Origin: Anaerolineales bacterium
GTDB taxonomy: Bacteria > Chloroflexota > Anaerolineae > Anaerolineales > Villigracilaceae
NCBI GenBank assembly: GCA_016789205.1
Contig: JAEURF010000066.1
Coordinates: 1-8,074 of the forward strand
Direction: 5' to 3'
Length of the DNA: 8,074 bases
Shown here one piece after another: positions 1 to 6,537 of this stretch. Numbering within the stretch: position 1 is the stretch's first letter; each line of letters opens with the position of its first letter. A program made the translations under genes and the position numbers. A model generated the notes under the pieces. The model made no database searches, was not told the DNA's origin, and saw only the letters and a program-made list of their open reading frames with translations.

Positions 1-124
1 TAAGAGTATTAAAGAAGTAAAATTTAACAAAGAAAATTATTACAAGAAATTTCTTATATTTGTTGATTGTAGGTGTTTTTAGCCTCTTCCATTTATGTTT
101 CGGCTTTTTGCAATTGTTAGAAAA
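1..124. other. AT-rich stretch downstream of nuoL, no gene recognised
   Basis: These bases follow the nuoL stop and hold no recognisable gene. The nuoL frame happens to stay open after the TGA to the window edge (41 codons) but gives a Lys/Phe-rich translation unlike NuoL. The other two minus-strand frames hit stops quickly, and the ATG at 90-92 opens only twelve codons. A 12-bp perfect palindrome AAGAAATTTCTT lies at 44-55, extendable to 18 bp with one mismatch. A four-base stem AGCC/GGCT with flanking T or A runs (81-84 and 103-106) is too weak to call a terminator. Confidence 0.5.
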
Positions 125-1351
125 TCAATCTTCTTCTTTCTTCTTTTTACCTAACTTTTTCTTTGGCTTTTCTTCATGGTGATCATGATGTTCATGGGCA
201 TGATGTCCGCGTTCAACACCTAAAATCACAGAGCCTGCTGAAAGGAACAATAAAGCTTTGAAGAAAGCATGTGTAATCAAATGGAACATGCCTGCTACAT
301 AAGCACCCATTCCAACTGCGGCAACCATGAAACCAAGTTGTGAAATGGTTGAATAAGCCAATACTTTCTTAATATCATATTGACCGACCGCTATCGTCGC
401 GGCAAATAAAGCAGTGACAGCGCCTACGAGTGCAACAATGTTTTGAGCTTCGTGAACTAAATCATATAACGGGAATGAACGTGTGATTAAGTAAACGCCA
501 GCAGTCACCATCGTGGCGGCATGAATTAAGGCGGAAACTGGTGTTGGACCTGCCATCGCGTCCGGTAGCCAAACATACAATGGAATTTGAGCAGATTTAC
601 CAGCAACGCCAACTAACATAAACAAAGTAATCGCAACAATAATTTCTGGAGGAGCATTCTTGGCAGCTTCAAAAACAGAATCAAATTGAAAACTATTTCC
701 TAAATGCCAGAACATCAAAAAGCCTGCGATTAAGAAACCAAAGTCACCAATGCGGTTAACAATGAAGGCTTTTTTGGCGGCATCTGAATTTGCCCATGAA
801 GGTCGAGCGAGTGTATCCATTTCAAACCAAAAGCCGATGAGTAGGAATGAACATAAGCCCACACCTTCCCAGCCGACGAATAACATTAAGTACGAGTCGC
901 CTGAGACAAGGATCATCATCGAAGCAATGAACAAGTTGAGGTAAATGAAGAAGCGATTAAATCTGCCTTCTTCATGTTTGAAGCGCACATCTTCGTGCAT
1001 GTATCCGATAGCGTAGATGTGAATCAATGTGCCGACGCCAGAGACAACTAACATCATGGTGGCGGAAAGTGAATCAATGCGGAACGTCCAATCGAGTTTG
1101 AGCTCCCCAATGTGAATCCATTCGGCAAGTTGCCAGCGCATCAATTCGCCATGATTGATGGAAACGGAATACGCCAACAATACGGAAACGACGAATGTTG
1201 CGCCTGCCGCAATACTAGCGATTGCGCCAACTTGATTCTCGCTCATGCGTTTGCCGAAGATGGTGTTAATCAGCAAACCGATAACTGGAAAAAACACCAG
1301 CATCGGCGTAAGAAAATAAAAACCTGTTTGTACTGTTTCGCTTAAGTGCAT
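125..1351 (-). CDS. nuoL: NADH-quinone oxidoreductase subunit L (NuoL), N-terminal two-thirds only
   Basis: This is the N-terminal part of NuoL, the distal antiporter-like proton pump of complex I. About eleven membrane segments are visible. Key residues of the first half-channel are present: E162 in WEGVGLCSFLLIGF (E. coli E144 by motif), D203 in NRIGDFGF, K252 in AGKSAQIPLYVWLPDAMAGP (E. coli K229) and H277 in ALIHAATMVTAG. K328/K329, H357, H361 and K365 (HLITHAFFKALLFLSAGSVI) follow. The protein then ends in a tail with seven His in residues 383-392 and a Lys-rich KPKKKLGKKKKEED. The family normally continues with a QDMxxMGGL-type segment, the second broken helix with its Lys (E. coli K399), and the long lateral helix; all are absent. 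The stop is TGA. The ATG fits the family N-terminus, with a weak purine-rich AAAAGAGA before it. It could be a split gene, a truncated relic, or a product of an upstream-type assembly error; the sequence alone cannot decide. Confidence 0.92.
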   Translation of the reverse strand: MHLSETVQTGFYFLTPMLVFFPVIGLLINTIFGKRMSENQVGAIASIAAGATFVVSVLLAYSVSINHGELMRWQLAEWIHIGELKLDWTFRIDSLSATMMLVVSGVGTLIHIYAIGYMHEDVRFKHEEGRFNRFFIYLNLFIASMMILVSGDSYLMLFVGWEGVGLCSFLLIGFWFEMDTLARPSWANSDAAKKAFIVNRIGDFGFLIAGFLMFWHLGNSFQFDSVFEAAKNAPPEIIVAITLFMLVGVAGKSAQIPLYVWLPDAMAGPTPVSALIHAATMVTAGVYLITRSFPLYDLVHEAQNIVALVGAVTALFAATIAVGQYDIKKVLAYSTISQLGFMVAAVGMGAYVAGMFHLITHAFFKALLFLSAGSVILGVERGHHAHEHHDHHEEKPKKKLGKKKKEED

Positions 1352-1369
1352 TCTCTTTTATTCCATTCG

Positions 1370-1418
1370 GTGGTCGAGTAGACACGAGCGATTTTTGCGA
1401 GTGTCGTACCGAGACCAC
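1370..1418 (+). repeat. Hairpin repeat copy 1 (plus orientation)
   Basis: The stem elements in order are GTGGTC (1370-1375), GAGTA (1376-1380), GACAC, GA, GC, loop GATTTTT (1390-1396), GC, GA, GTGTC, GTACCGA (1406-1412) and GACCAC (1413-1418). The outer six and the inner five base pairs are perfect. The GA/GA pair of mismatches and the GAGTA/GTACCGA internal loop are shared with copy 2, while the stem sequences between them differ. Confidence 0.75.
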
Positions 1419-1453
1419 AGGTTTACAAATAATTTTCTGTTTACTATTGACTT

Positions 1454-1501
1454 GTTGGTCTCGATACGGTCTCGGCTATCGCCTCGACCTACTCGACCAA
1501 C
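1454..1501 (-). repeat. Hairpin repeat copy 2 (minus orientation)
   Basis: Read on the minus strand the elements are GTTGGTC, GAGTA, GGTC, GA, GGC, loop GATA, GCC, GA, GACC, GTATCGA and GACCAAC. The outer stem has seven pairs and the inner stems four and three. It ends four bases after the nuoK stop. Since there is no following U-run on the transcribed strand, it is not a standard intrinsic terminator, though it could pause transcription or protect upstream mRNA. Confidence 0.78.
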
Positions 1502-1505
1502 GAAT

Positions 1506-1808
1506 TTAACCTTTCAAAGAATTCATTTCATCAATATTGATATTCTTCTTCGATTTGAAAATTTCAACAAGCAACGCCAAGCCGACTGCTACTTCTGCGG
1601 CGGCGACGGCAATTACAAAGAACACAAAAATTTGTCCAGTAAATGATTCGTACACGCTAGAAAATGCAACAAACGCTAAGTTTGCGGCGTTGAGCATCAA
1701 CTCAATCGACATGAAAATAATCAACGGGTTGCGGCGAGATAAAACGCCTAACGCGCCAATAATAAATAAAATGGCAGAAAGCACAACGTAATAATCAACT
1801 GTCACCAT
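1506..1808 (-). CDS. nuoK: NADH-quinone oxidoreductase subunit K (NuoK), membrane subunit
   Basis: The 100-residue NuoK is an MrpC-like three-helix proton-channel subunit of the membrane arm. It has the two membrane glutamates needed for pumping in the family: E36 (MSIELMLNAANLAF) and E72 (AAAEVAVGLALLVEIF), at the same residue numbers as in Escherichia coli. Length is exactly typical. The ATG is five bases after the nuoJ stop, with an AGGCAGG-like ribosome binding site inside the end of nuoJ. The stop is TAA. The following 154 bases before nuoL hold an inverted pair of hairpin repeats. Confidence 0.97.
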   Translation of the reverse strand: MVTVDYYVVLSAILFIIGALGVLSRRNPLIIFMSIELMLNAANLAFVAFSSVYESFTGQIFVFFVIAVAAAEVAVGLALLVEIFKSKKNINIDEMNSLKG

Positions 1809-1813
1809 GATGT

Positions 1814-2329
1814 TTAGCCTGCCTTTTCTCGTTTGTTCAACACAATTGCGCCGACCATTGCCACTAACAAAAGAATAGAGGTCACTTCAAATGGAAGCAA
1901 GAACTGATTGAATAAAGTCATTGCCATTTCTCGTAAATTTTCAATGGTATTGACTGAAGCATCTGGTGAAATGATTGAAGCATCTGAACGGGCGCGAGCA
2001 AACACTAAATAGATTGATTCGATTGCAAGAATCGTTGAGAGCAAAATGGCTAAGGGTCTTTGCCACGGAAGCACTTCAGACGGCGGAAGATTTTCCGCAC
2101 CTAAGAGCATGATGACGAATAAGAACAACACCATAATTGCACCAGCATAGACTGTGATTTGTGCCATGGCAATAAATGGCGCGCCGAGCAAAAGATAAAA
2201 GACAGCCACAACCACAAAGTTCAAAACAAGGAACAATGCGGAATAAACTGTGTTACGGCTGAACAACATGCCCAATGCGGAAGCAATGGCAACGAGAGAT
2301 AAAACAAGGAAAACGATTAAGTCAGTCAT
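1814..2329 (-). CDS. nuoJ: NADH-quinone oxidoreductase subunit J (NuoJ), membrane subunit
   Basis: NuoJ is a small membrane subunit beside NuoK and NuoH whose third helix takes part in coupling quinone reduction to proton movement. From the chosen start it has 171 residues and begins MTDLIVFLVLSLVAIASALG, the normal family N-terminus. The signature AQITVYAGAIMVLFLFVIML (56-75) contains the conserved Tyr (Y61) of the helix that forms a pi-bulge in known structures. Five membrane segments are apparent, with a loop at about 113-138. A longer frame opens at a TTG at 2359, adding ten residues (MSTCLHFQIT), but these are encoded by the intergenic repeat array and have no family counterpart, so the ATG at 2327-2329 is preferred. 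No strong ribosome binding site is visible for either. The stop TAA is five bases before the nuoK ATG. Confidence 0.95.
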   Translation of the reverse strand: MTDLIVFLVLSLVAIASALGMLFSRNTVYSALFLVLNFVVVAVFYLLLGAPFIAMAQITVYAGAIMVLFLFVIMLLGAENLPPSEVLPWQRPLAILLSTILAIESIYLVFARARSDASIISPDASVNTIENLREMAMTLFNQFLLPFEVTSILLLVAMVGAIVLNKREKAG

Positions 2330-2343
2330 AGTTATTTGAAAAT

Positions 2344-2399
2344 GTAAACAAGTAGACAAGGAGACAAGTAAAAAACTGTGTACATGTTTACCTATTTAC
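2344..2399. repeat. 56-bp array of seven degenerate octamers with internal inversion, in the nuoI-nuoJ spacer
   Basis: On the plus strand four consecutive octamers read GTAAACAA (2344-2351), GTAGACAA, GGAGACAA and GTAAAAAA (to 2375). They are followed without a break by three octamers in the opposite orientation; read on the minus strand these are GTAAATAG (2399-2392), GTAAACAT and GTACACAG (2383-2376). The inversion lets 2344-2350 pair with 2385-2391, 2352-2354 with 2381-2383, and 2356-2358 with 2377-2379, giving a 13-bp stem with two mismatches and an 18-base apical region. No U-tract follows on the transcribed strand, so it is not a typical terminator. Function is unknown; it could be a mobile extragenic repeat or a protein-binding or mRNA-processing site. 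Confidence 0.7.
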
Positions 2400-2406
2400 C
2401 TTCTTT

Positions 2407-2928
2407 CTAATCTCTAGGGTCTTCCATTTGTGGAACGGAACGAGTGAATACTTTTGGTTCCACTTTTTGCGGAGTTAACATATTTTCTGCTTTGACAGGC
2501 AGGAGCAACATATCTTTTGTATAAATAGCTTGCTTGCGGTCAGTAAAAGATAATTCGTAATTGTCACCTAATGTAATGGCTTCGGTGGGACAAGCATCTT
2601 CACAAAAGCCACAGTAAATGCATCGGAGCATGTTAATTTCGTAGGTCGAGGCATATCTCTCCCCGGGTGAGAAGCGTTTTTCATCTGTATTTTCAGAAGA
2701 TTCAACGAAGATAGCATCCGCAGGACAGGCGGCGGCACACAGTGAACATCCAATACATTTTTCGAGACCGTTGTCATAACGATTCAAAACATGGCGACCA
2801 CGAAAACGCGGGCGGACTTCGCGCTTCACTTCGGGATATTGATAGGTGACTGTCTTTTCAAACAGGAATGAACGCAGAACTTCGCCCAATCCTTTAGACA
2901 GTTCAATAATAGGTTCAAACACGCGCAT
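2407..2928 (-). CDS. nuoI: NADH-quinone oxidoreductase subunit I (NuoI), 2x[4Fe-4S] ferredoxin-like
   Basis: The 173-residue NuoI connects the peripheral iron-sulphur chain to the quinone site through clusters N6a and N6b. Two classical 8Fe ferredoxin motifs are intact: C58, C61, C64, C68 (CIGCSLCAAACP) and C103, C106, C109, C113 (CIYCGFCEDACP). The N-terminal segment with RPRFRGRHVLNRY (39-51) is typical of the family and sits at the membrane interface. The roughly 60-residue tail after the second motif is hydrophilic and less conserved. The start is set by a strong GAGGAG site within nuoH. The gene ends with TAG, and the 77-bp gap to the nuoJ ATG contains an octamer repeat array. Confidence 0.98.
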   Translation of the reverse strand: MRVFEPIIELSKGLGEVLRSFLFEKTVTYQYPEVKREVRPRFRGRHVLNRYDNGLEKCIGCSLCAAACPADAIFVESSENTDEKRFSPGERYASTYEINMLRCIYCGFCEDACPTEAITLGDNYELSFTDRKQAIYTKDMLLLPVKAENMLTPQKVEPKVFTRSVPQMEDPRD

Positions 2929-4084
2929 TGGTCTTTCTCCTCGTTAAGTCACTATAAATCACAATCGTTGCTATCAAAAAGCTAATAATTGAAAGAATTG
3001 GAATGCTCCAATAATAAAGCGGATTGTATAAATCTGCGAGCAAAATGCCAACTGCGGTGATGAAACATAACGCCAATGTCAGCGGTAGGAAAATTTTCCA
3101 GCCGAGCGCCATCAAACGGTCATAACGGACGCGGGGCCAAGTGGCGCGTACCCAAATCATCACAAATAAAATCAAAAAGACTTTAATGAATAAATAAATC
3201 GGTCCGAGGAACCAAGCGTTAAATGTCCATGCACCAATTGTCCAAACGGCATCTACACTGAAGAGGGTATCTTTCAAAAACCATAATTCTCGATAACCGC
3301 CAAAGAACAAAGTAGCCGTAATCATAGACATGACAATCATCTTTTGATATTCAGCCATGAAGAACAAAGCAAACTTCATACCAGAATATTCAGAGTGATA
3401 ACCAGCGGTTAATTCTTGCTCAGCTTCGGGCATGTCAAACGGCGCACGGTTGACTTCTGCTAACACAACCACAAAGAAAACCAATGCACCAACAGGTTGT
3501 ACGACCACAAACCACATATTTTTTTGCGCTTCGACAATTTCATTCAAACTCATTGAATTGCCCAGCAAAATCGCAAGTACAAAACAAAAACCAAGTGCGA
3601 GTTCATACGAAATCATCTGCGCCGATGAACGAATGCCACCCAACATGGCATATTTATTATTGCTAGACCAACCTGCCAAGACAATGCCATACACTGCAAT
3701 CGAAGCGATAGACATCAAATACAAAACACCGACATTCAAATCAGCGACATATAAATGTATTTCACGCCCGAACAACATAAATGATGTACCCAATGGCACA
3801 ACTGCCGCAATCACTAATGAAGGCACAACCGTTAATACAGGCGCAAGAACAAAAACTACTTTATAAACTCGCGCAGGTGTAAATTCTTCTTTGAAAATTA
3901 ACTTGACTGCATCCGCAATCGGTTGCAATACGCCTTGCGGACCGGCGCGATTCGGTCCCACACGTACTTGCATTCTTGCTAAGGCGCGGCGTTCATATAA
4001 AGTTAGGTAAGCAAAGCCACCTAACAAAATAACACACAAAATTGCGCCTTTCAAAAACCATTCAAGCCATTGTATCCAATCCAT
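2915..4084 (-). CDS. nuoH: NADH-quinone oxidoreductase subunit H (NuoH), membrane subunit at the quinone site
   Basis: The 389-residue NuoH is the membrane subunit that forms part of the quinone chamber with NuoB and NuoD and links quinone chemistry to the proton-pumping arm. Diagnostic segments are YERRALARMQVRVGPNRAGP (30-49) with GVLQPIADAVKLIFKEE following, and the acidic loop AEVNRAPFDMPEAEQELTAG (209-228) continuing into YHSEYSGMKFALFFMAEY, one of the most conserved stretches in complex I. WVRATWPRVRYDRLM (311-325) is the usual C-terminal signature. Several membrane segments are evident, including one at about 360-377 that makes the protein longer than the approximately 325-residue Escherichia coli NuoH. 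The end overlaps nuoI by 14 bases; the stop is TGA, showing that UGA terminates in this genome. Confidence 0.98.
   Translation of the reverse strand: MDWIQWLEWFLKGAILCVILLGGFAYLTLYERRALARMQVRVGPNRAGPQGVLQPIADAVKLIFKEEFTPARVYKVVFVLAPVLTVVPSLVIAAVVPLGTSFMLFGREIHLYVADLNVGVLYLMSIASIAVYGIVLAGWSSNNKYAMLGGIRSSAQMISYELALGFCFVLAILLGNSMSLNEIVEAQKNMWFVVVQPVGALVFFVVVLAEVNRAPFDMPEAEQELTAGYHSEYSGMKFALFFMAEYQKMIVMSMITATLFFGGYRELWFLKDTLFSVDAVWTIGAWTFNAWFLGPIYLFIKVFLILFVMIWVRATWPRVRYDRLMALGWKIFLPLTLALCFITAVGILLADLYNPLYYWSIPILSIISFLIATIVIYSDLTRRKTNARV
2937..2942 (-). promoter_or_regulatory. Ribosome binding site of nuoI, inside the nuoH end
   Basis: The minus strand reads GAGGAG eight bases before the nuoI ATG at 2928. 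This strong site lies inside the nuoH reading frame and fixes the nuoI start despite the 14-base gene overlap. Confidence 0.8.
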
Positions 4085-6534
4085 TATTTCACCTTCGCAA
4101 CCACTGGCTCACGAATTGCAAGCCCCATACTACGCGGCACAAGCACCACACCTGCCGAAACCGAATCATCAATGTTTACAATCGCTTCGCCACTCACACC
4201 ATCAAAACTAATTTTGGCATTCTTACCAACATCCACGCCTAATTTTTTAGCAGTGGATGAATTCATCGAGATTTTCGTTTCACCGATTCTTTGCTCAAGC
4301 AATTCGGCACTGCTGACAGTGATTCCAAAATCATATAACTTATTAATCGGTACAGCCAACACTTCTTTTTCTTTTGGATGAAGAGCCGCTTCTTTTCTGA
4401 CCTTCGGAATGCGTACTGTTCCTCCAACTTGAGCCATCGGGAGCAGTTGGACGCCTAAGCCCTTAACATTTTCATAAGTCGTGCCACCATAATACATGTC
4501 ACTGCGACCCACAATTGGGAATTGTTCTTTGGTTTCAGCGAGTTTGTCATAATTCAAATCCGCAAAGGCTTCAATTGAATTGGATAACAAATCAAAGACC
4601 ACACGCACCGATGAACCTTCTAAAATCACACCCATTTGCTTGGCAATCATAGATGTAATTGCAAAGTCTGGTTTGCTATCCCCTTTCACGGGTACTGCCG
4701 CATAAAATCTTTGAACACGTCTTTCGCCAGAAGTAAACGTACCTTCTCGTTCTGTAAATGCTTGAGCCGGGAATACTGCATCTGCAATTTCGGTTGTAGC
4801 AGTTTCAAGTAAATCTTGCACAGCTACAAATTTTGCGCCCTTCAAGGCTTTGGCTAAATTCGGGTCATCACCCACAGGGTCAGCCCCAGCGATATAAACG
4901 GCTTTTCCTTTAAGTGCTTTTTCTAAATCGGCTTCGGCTTCAAAACCCATTTCAAAGGCACCTTGGTCATTGGCTCTTTGCCACACACCGATTAATCCAT
5001 TATTCGCTCTACCAACATGACCCGTTTCTTTTAACAAACTTCCACAAGCAGAGGCTAATGCTGAAGTGCCGTTGACTCCCAAACCATCACTGCCATAGAA
5101 GATGATTGCATTTTTGGCTTTGGCAAATTCATCAGCAATTTTATTTTTCTTGCCTAAATCATTAACTGTCTTAACTTCATCACCATGTTCGTAGCGGATG
5201 ACATGTTTTGCAAATTTATCTAACTTTGTGCCACGTGGATTTGCCACAATCAAAGTAGCACCACGTTGTGCGGCTTGCTTGACTCGTAACCACCAAATAG
5301 GTGCTTCTTCATATAAATCAGACGCAATTACAACAATAGCATCTTCTTTACCAAGTTTTCCAATATTTGTGCCAGCACCTACACCCACTAACTTGGTCAC
5401 GTCGCCACCACCCATATCAGAATATAAAATGGCTTTGCCACCTACTGTATCTGCAAGTGATTTGAGATTAAACAGATCTTCGTTTGATAATCGTCCAGAA
5501 GCCAACACAACAAAATCTTTTTTATTCTTCGTAAATTTTTCTGCGGCTAATTTTGTAGCGGCATCCCATGAAGCGCGAGATAATTTTCCATCTTTGCGAA
5601 TCATTGGTTTGGTTAAGCGTTCTTTGCTTTCAGCATAATGATATGCAAAGCGACCTTTATCACATAACCAAATTTCATTGACTTCTTCATTTTGACGTGG
5701 CATGACTCGTTTAACAACAATATCACCACCAGCTTTAGCTTCACGGCGAGTATTTAAAGTAGTGTTACACCCAACTGGACATTGCGTACATATTGAGGAT
5801 TCAGCACTCAGTTCCCACGGTCGGGCACCGAAGCGGAAATCTGCAGTCGTCAACGCGCCTACTGGACAAATATCCGTAGTGTTACCAGAAAAAATCGAAT
5901 CAAAACCTGGTTCAGATAATGAAACGATTTGCATTTTTCGTCCGCGTTCATCAAAACCCAAAACGGGTTCGCTAGCAATATCTTCTTGAAAGCGCACGCA
6001 GCGCGCGCATTGAATACAACGTTCGCGGTCTAAATAAATTAATTCACCCAGCGGCACTTGTTTATCCAGACGTATCTTTTCATCATAGATGAAACGGCTC
6101 TTGCCCGGACCATGCGCCATAGTCAAATTTTGAAGCGGACATTCGCCGCCTTTATCACACACGGGGCAATCTAATGGGTGCGATGTCAGCAAAAATTCAA
6201 CTGTGCTTTTTTGACCCAGCATGGCTTTTTGAGTTTGCGTTTCAACCACCATGCCATCAAACACGCGGTTGGTGCAAGCGGTTTCAAGTTTTGGGCGCAT
6301 GGCAATTTTCGGCGCGCCATTTTCCATCACCACTTCTTTTGTTTTTGGGTCCACCATAGGCGCGCCAATTTCAACCAAACACATGCGGCACATTCCTACT
6401 GGCTCTAGTTTGGGATGATGACAAAATACAGGAATATCAATTCCGTGCATTTTGGCGGCTTCAACCACAGTGATACCCGCAGGCACACTGACTGTTTTTC
6501 CATTAATCGTTACGTTTACTTGTTTTGTCGTCAT
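4084..6534 (-). CDS. nuoG: NADH-quinone oxidoreductase subunit G (NuoG), iron-sulphur relay
   Basis: The 816-residue NuoG is the large peripheral-arm subunit that passes electrons from NuoF toward NuoI. The N-terminal ferredoxin-like domain has [2Fe-2S] N1b ligands C38, C49, C52 and C87. The His-Cys segment has N5 ligands H119, C123, C126 and C132. The next [4Fe-4S] site (N4) has C173, C176, C179 and C223. A further four-Cys set, C249, C252, C256 and C291, is complete and matches the off-path cluster N7 found only in some bacteria. The 34-residue spacing between C52 and C87 matches my recollection of Thermus Nqo3. From about residue 300 the protein is a molybdopterin-oxidoreductase-like fold, ending in a small beta-barrel-type domain (about 715-810). 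The family relation does not imply bound molybdenum. The ATG start is three bases after the nuoF stop with no clear Shine-Dalgarno, so it probably relies on coupling. The stop TAA overlaps the nuoH ATG by one base. Confidence 0.98.
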   Translation of the reverse strand: MTTKQVNVTINGKTVSVPAGITVVEAAKMHGIDIPVFCHHPKLEPVGMCRMCLVEIGAPMVDPKTKEVVMENGAPKIAMRPKLETACTNRVFDGMVVETQTQKAMLGQKSTVEFLLTSHPLDCPVCDKGGECPLQNLTMAHGPGKSRFIYDEKIRLDKQVPLGELIYLDRERCIQCARCVRFQEDIASEPVLGFDERGRKMQIVSLSEPGFDSIFSGNTTDICPVGALTTADFRFGARPWELSAESSICTQCPVGCNTTLNTRREAKAGGDIVVKRVMPRQNEEVNEIWLCDKGRFAYHYAESKERLTKPMIRKDGKLSRASWDAATKLAAEKFTKNKKDFVVLASGRLSNEDLFNLKSLADTVGGKAILYSDMGGGDVTKLVGVGAGTNIGKLGKEDAIVVIASDLYEEAPIWWLRVKQAAQRGATLIVANPRGTKLDKFAKHVIRYEHGDEVKTVNDLGKKNKIADEFAKAKNAIIFYGSDGLGVNGTSALASACGSLLKETGHVGRANNGLIGVWQRANDQGAFEMGFEAEADLEKALKGKAVYIAGADPVGDDPNLAKALKGAKFVAVQDLLETATTEIADAVFPAQAFTEREGTFTSGERRVQRFYAAVPVKGDSKPDFAITSMIAKQMGVILEGSSVRVVFDLLSNSIEAFADLNYDKLAETKEQFPIVGRSDMYYGGTTYENVKGLGVQLLPMAQVGGTVRIPKVRKEAALHPKEKEVLAVPINKLYDFGITVSSAELLEQRIGETKISMNSSTAKKLGVDVGKNAKISFDGVSGEAIVNIDDSVSAGVVLVPRSMGLAIREPVVAKVK
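4090..4095 (-). promoter_or_regulatory. Ribosome binding site of nuoH, inside the nuoG end
   Basis: The minus strand reads AAGGTG six bases before the nuoH ATG and is encoded by the last codons of nuoG. It supports this start and, with the TAATG stop/start overlap, coupling of nuoG and nuoH. Confidence 0.6.
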
Positions 6535-6537
6535 ACG

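Larger units (their letters stand above)
1370..1501. repeat. REP-doublet-like element (two inverted hairpin repeats) between nuoK and nuoL
   Basis: Two related 48- to 49-bp imperfect palindromes lie in opposite orientation, separated by a 35-base AT-rich spacer (1419-1453). Besides folding singly, they can pair with each other: 1371-1381 is perfectly complementary to 1489-1499, and 1410-1417 to 1456-1463. This organisation, two inverted REP-type hairpins around a short spacer, is that of REPIN/BIME elements mobilised by RAYT (TnpA-REP) proteins in other bacteria. No transposase is encoded here. The family assignment is by architecture, not by database match. Confidence 0.7.

Noticed and set aside
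41..58. Palindrome AAGAAATTTCTT as an operator
   Set aside because: Purely A/T-rich symmetry with no loop and no known operator match; such palindromes are common in AT-rich spacers.
80..110. Possible terminator AGCC...GGCT followed by a T-run (plus strand)
   Set aside because: The stem is only four base pairs with a loop of about 18 bases, and the T-run orientation does not serve the nuo transcript.
2..124. Open frame continuing past the nuoL TGA to the window edge, suggesting stop readthrough or UGA recoding
   Set aside because: nuoE and nuoH also end with TGA at normal family positions, so UGA is a stop here. The extension is Lys/Phe-rich and does not resemble NuoL. In AT-rich sequence read this way, 41 open codons can arise by chance.
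1447..1475. TTGACT resembling a -35 box on the plus strand
   Set aside because: No acceptable -10 box lies 16-18 bases downstream, and no plus-strand gene follows.
2568..2777. 69-residue minus-strand frame within nuoI
   Set aside because: It overlaps both ferredoxin motifs of nuoI in another frame and is explained as an out-of-frame shadow.
3432..3866. 144-residue plus-strand open frame opposite nuoH
   Set aside because: It is the antisense shadow of a highly conserved gene, with no family resemblance and low-complexity Thr/Asn/Lys composition.
5198..5638. 146-residue plus-strand open frame opposite nuoG
   Set aside because: It is antisense to the intact NuoG coding sequence and has no ribosome binding site or recognisable domain.
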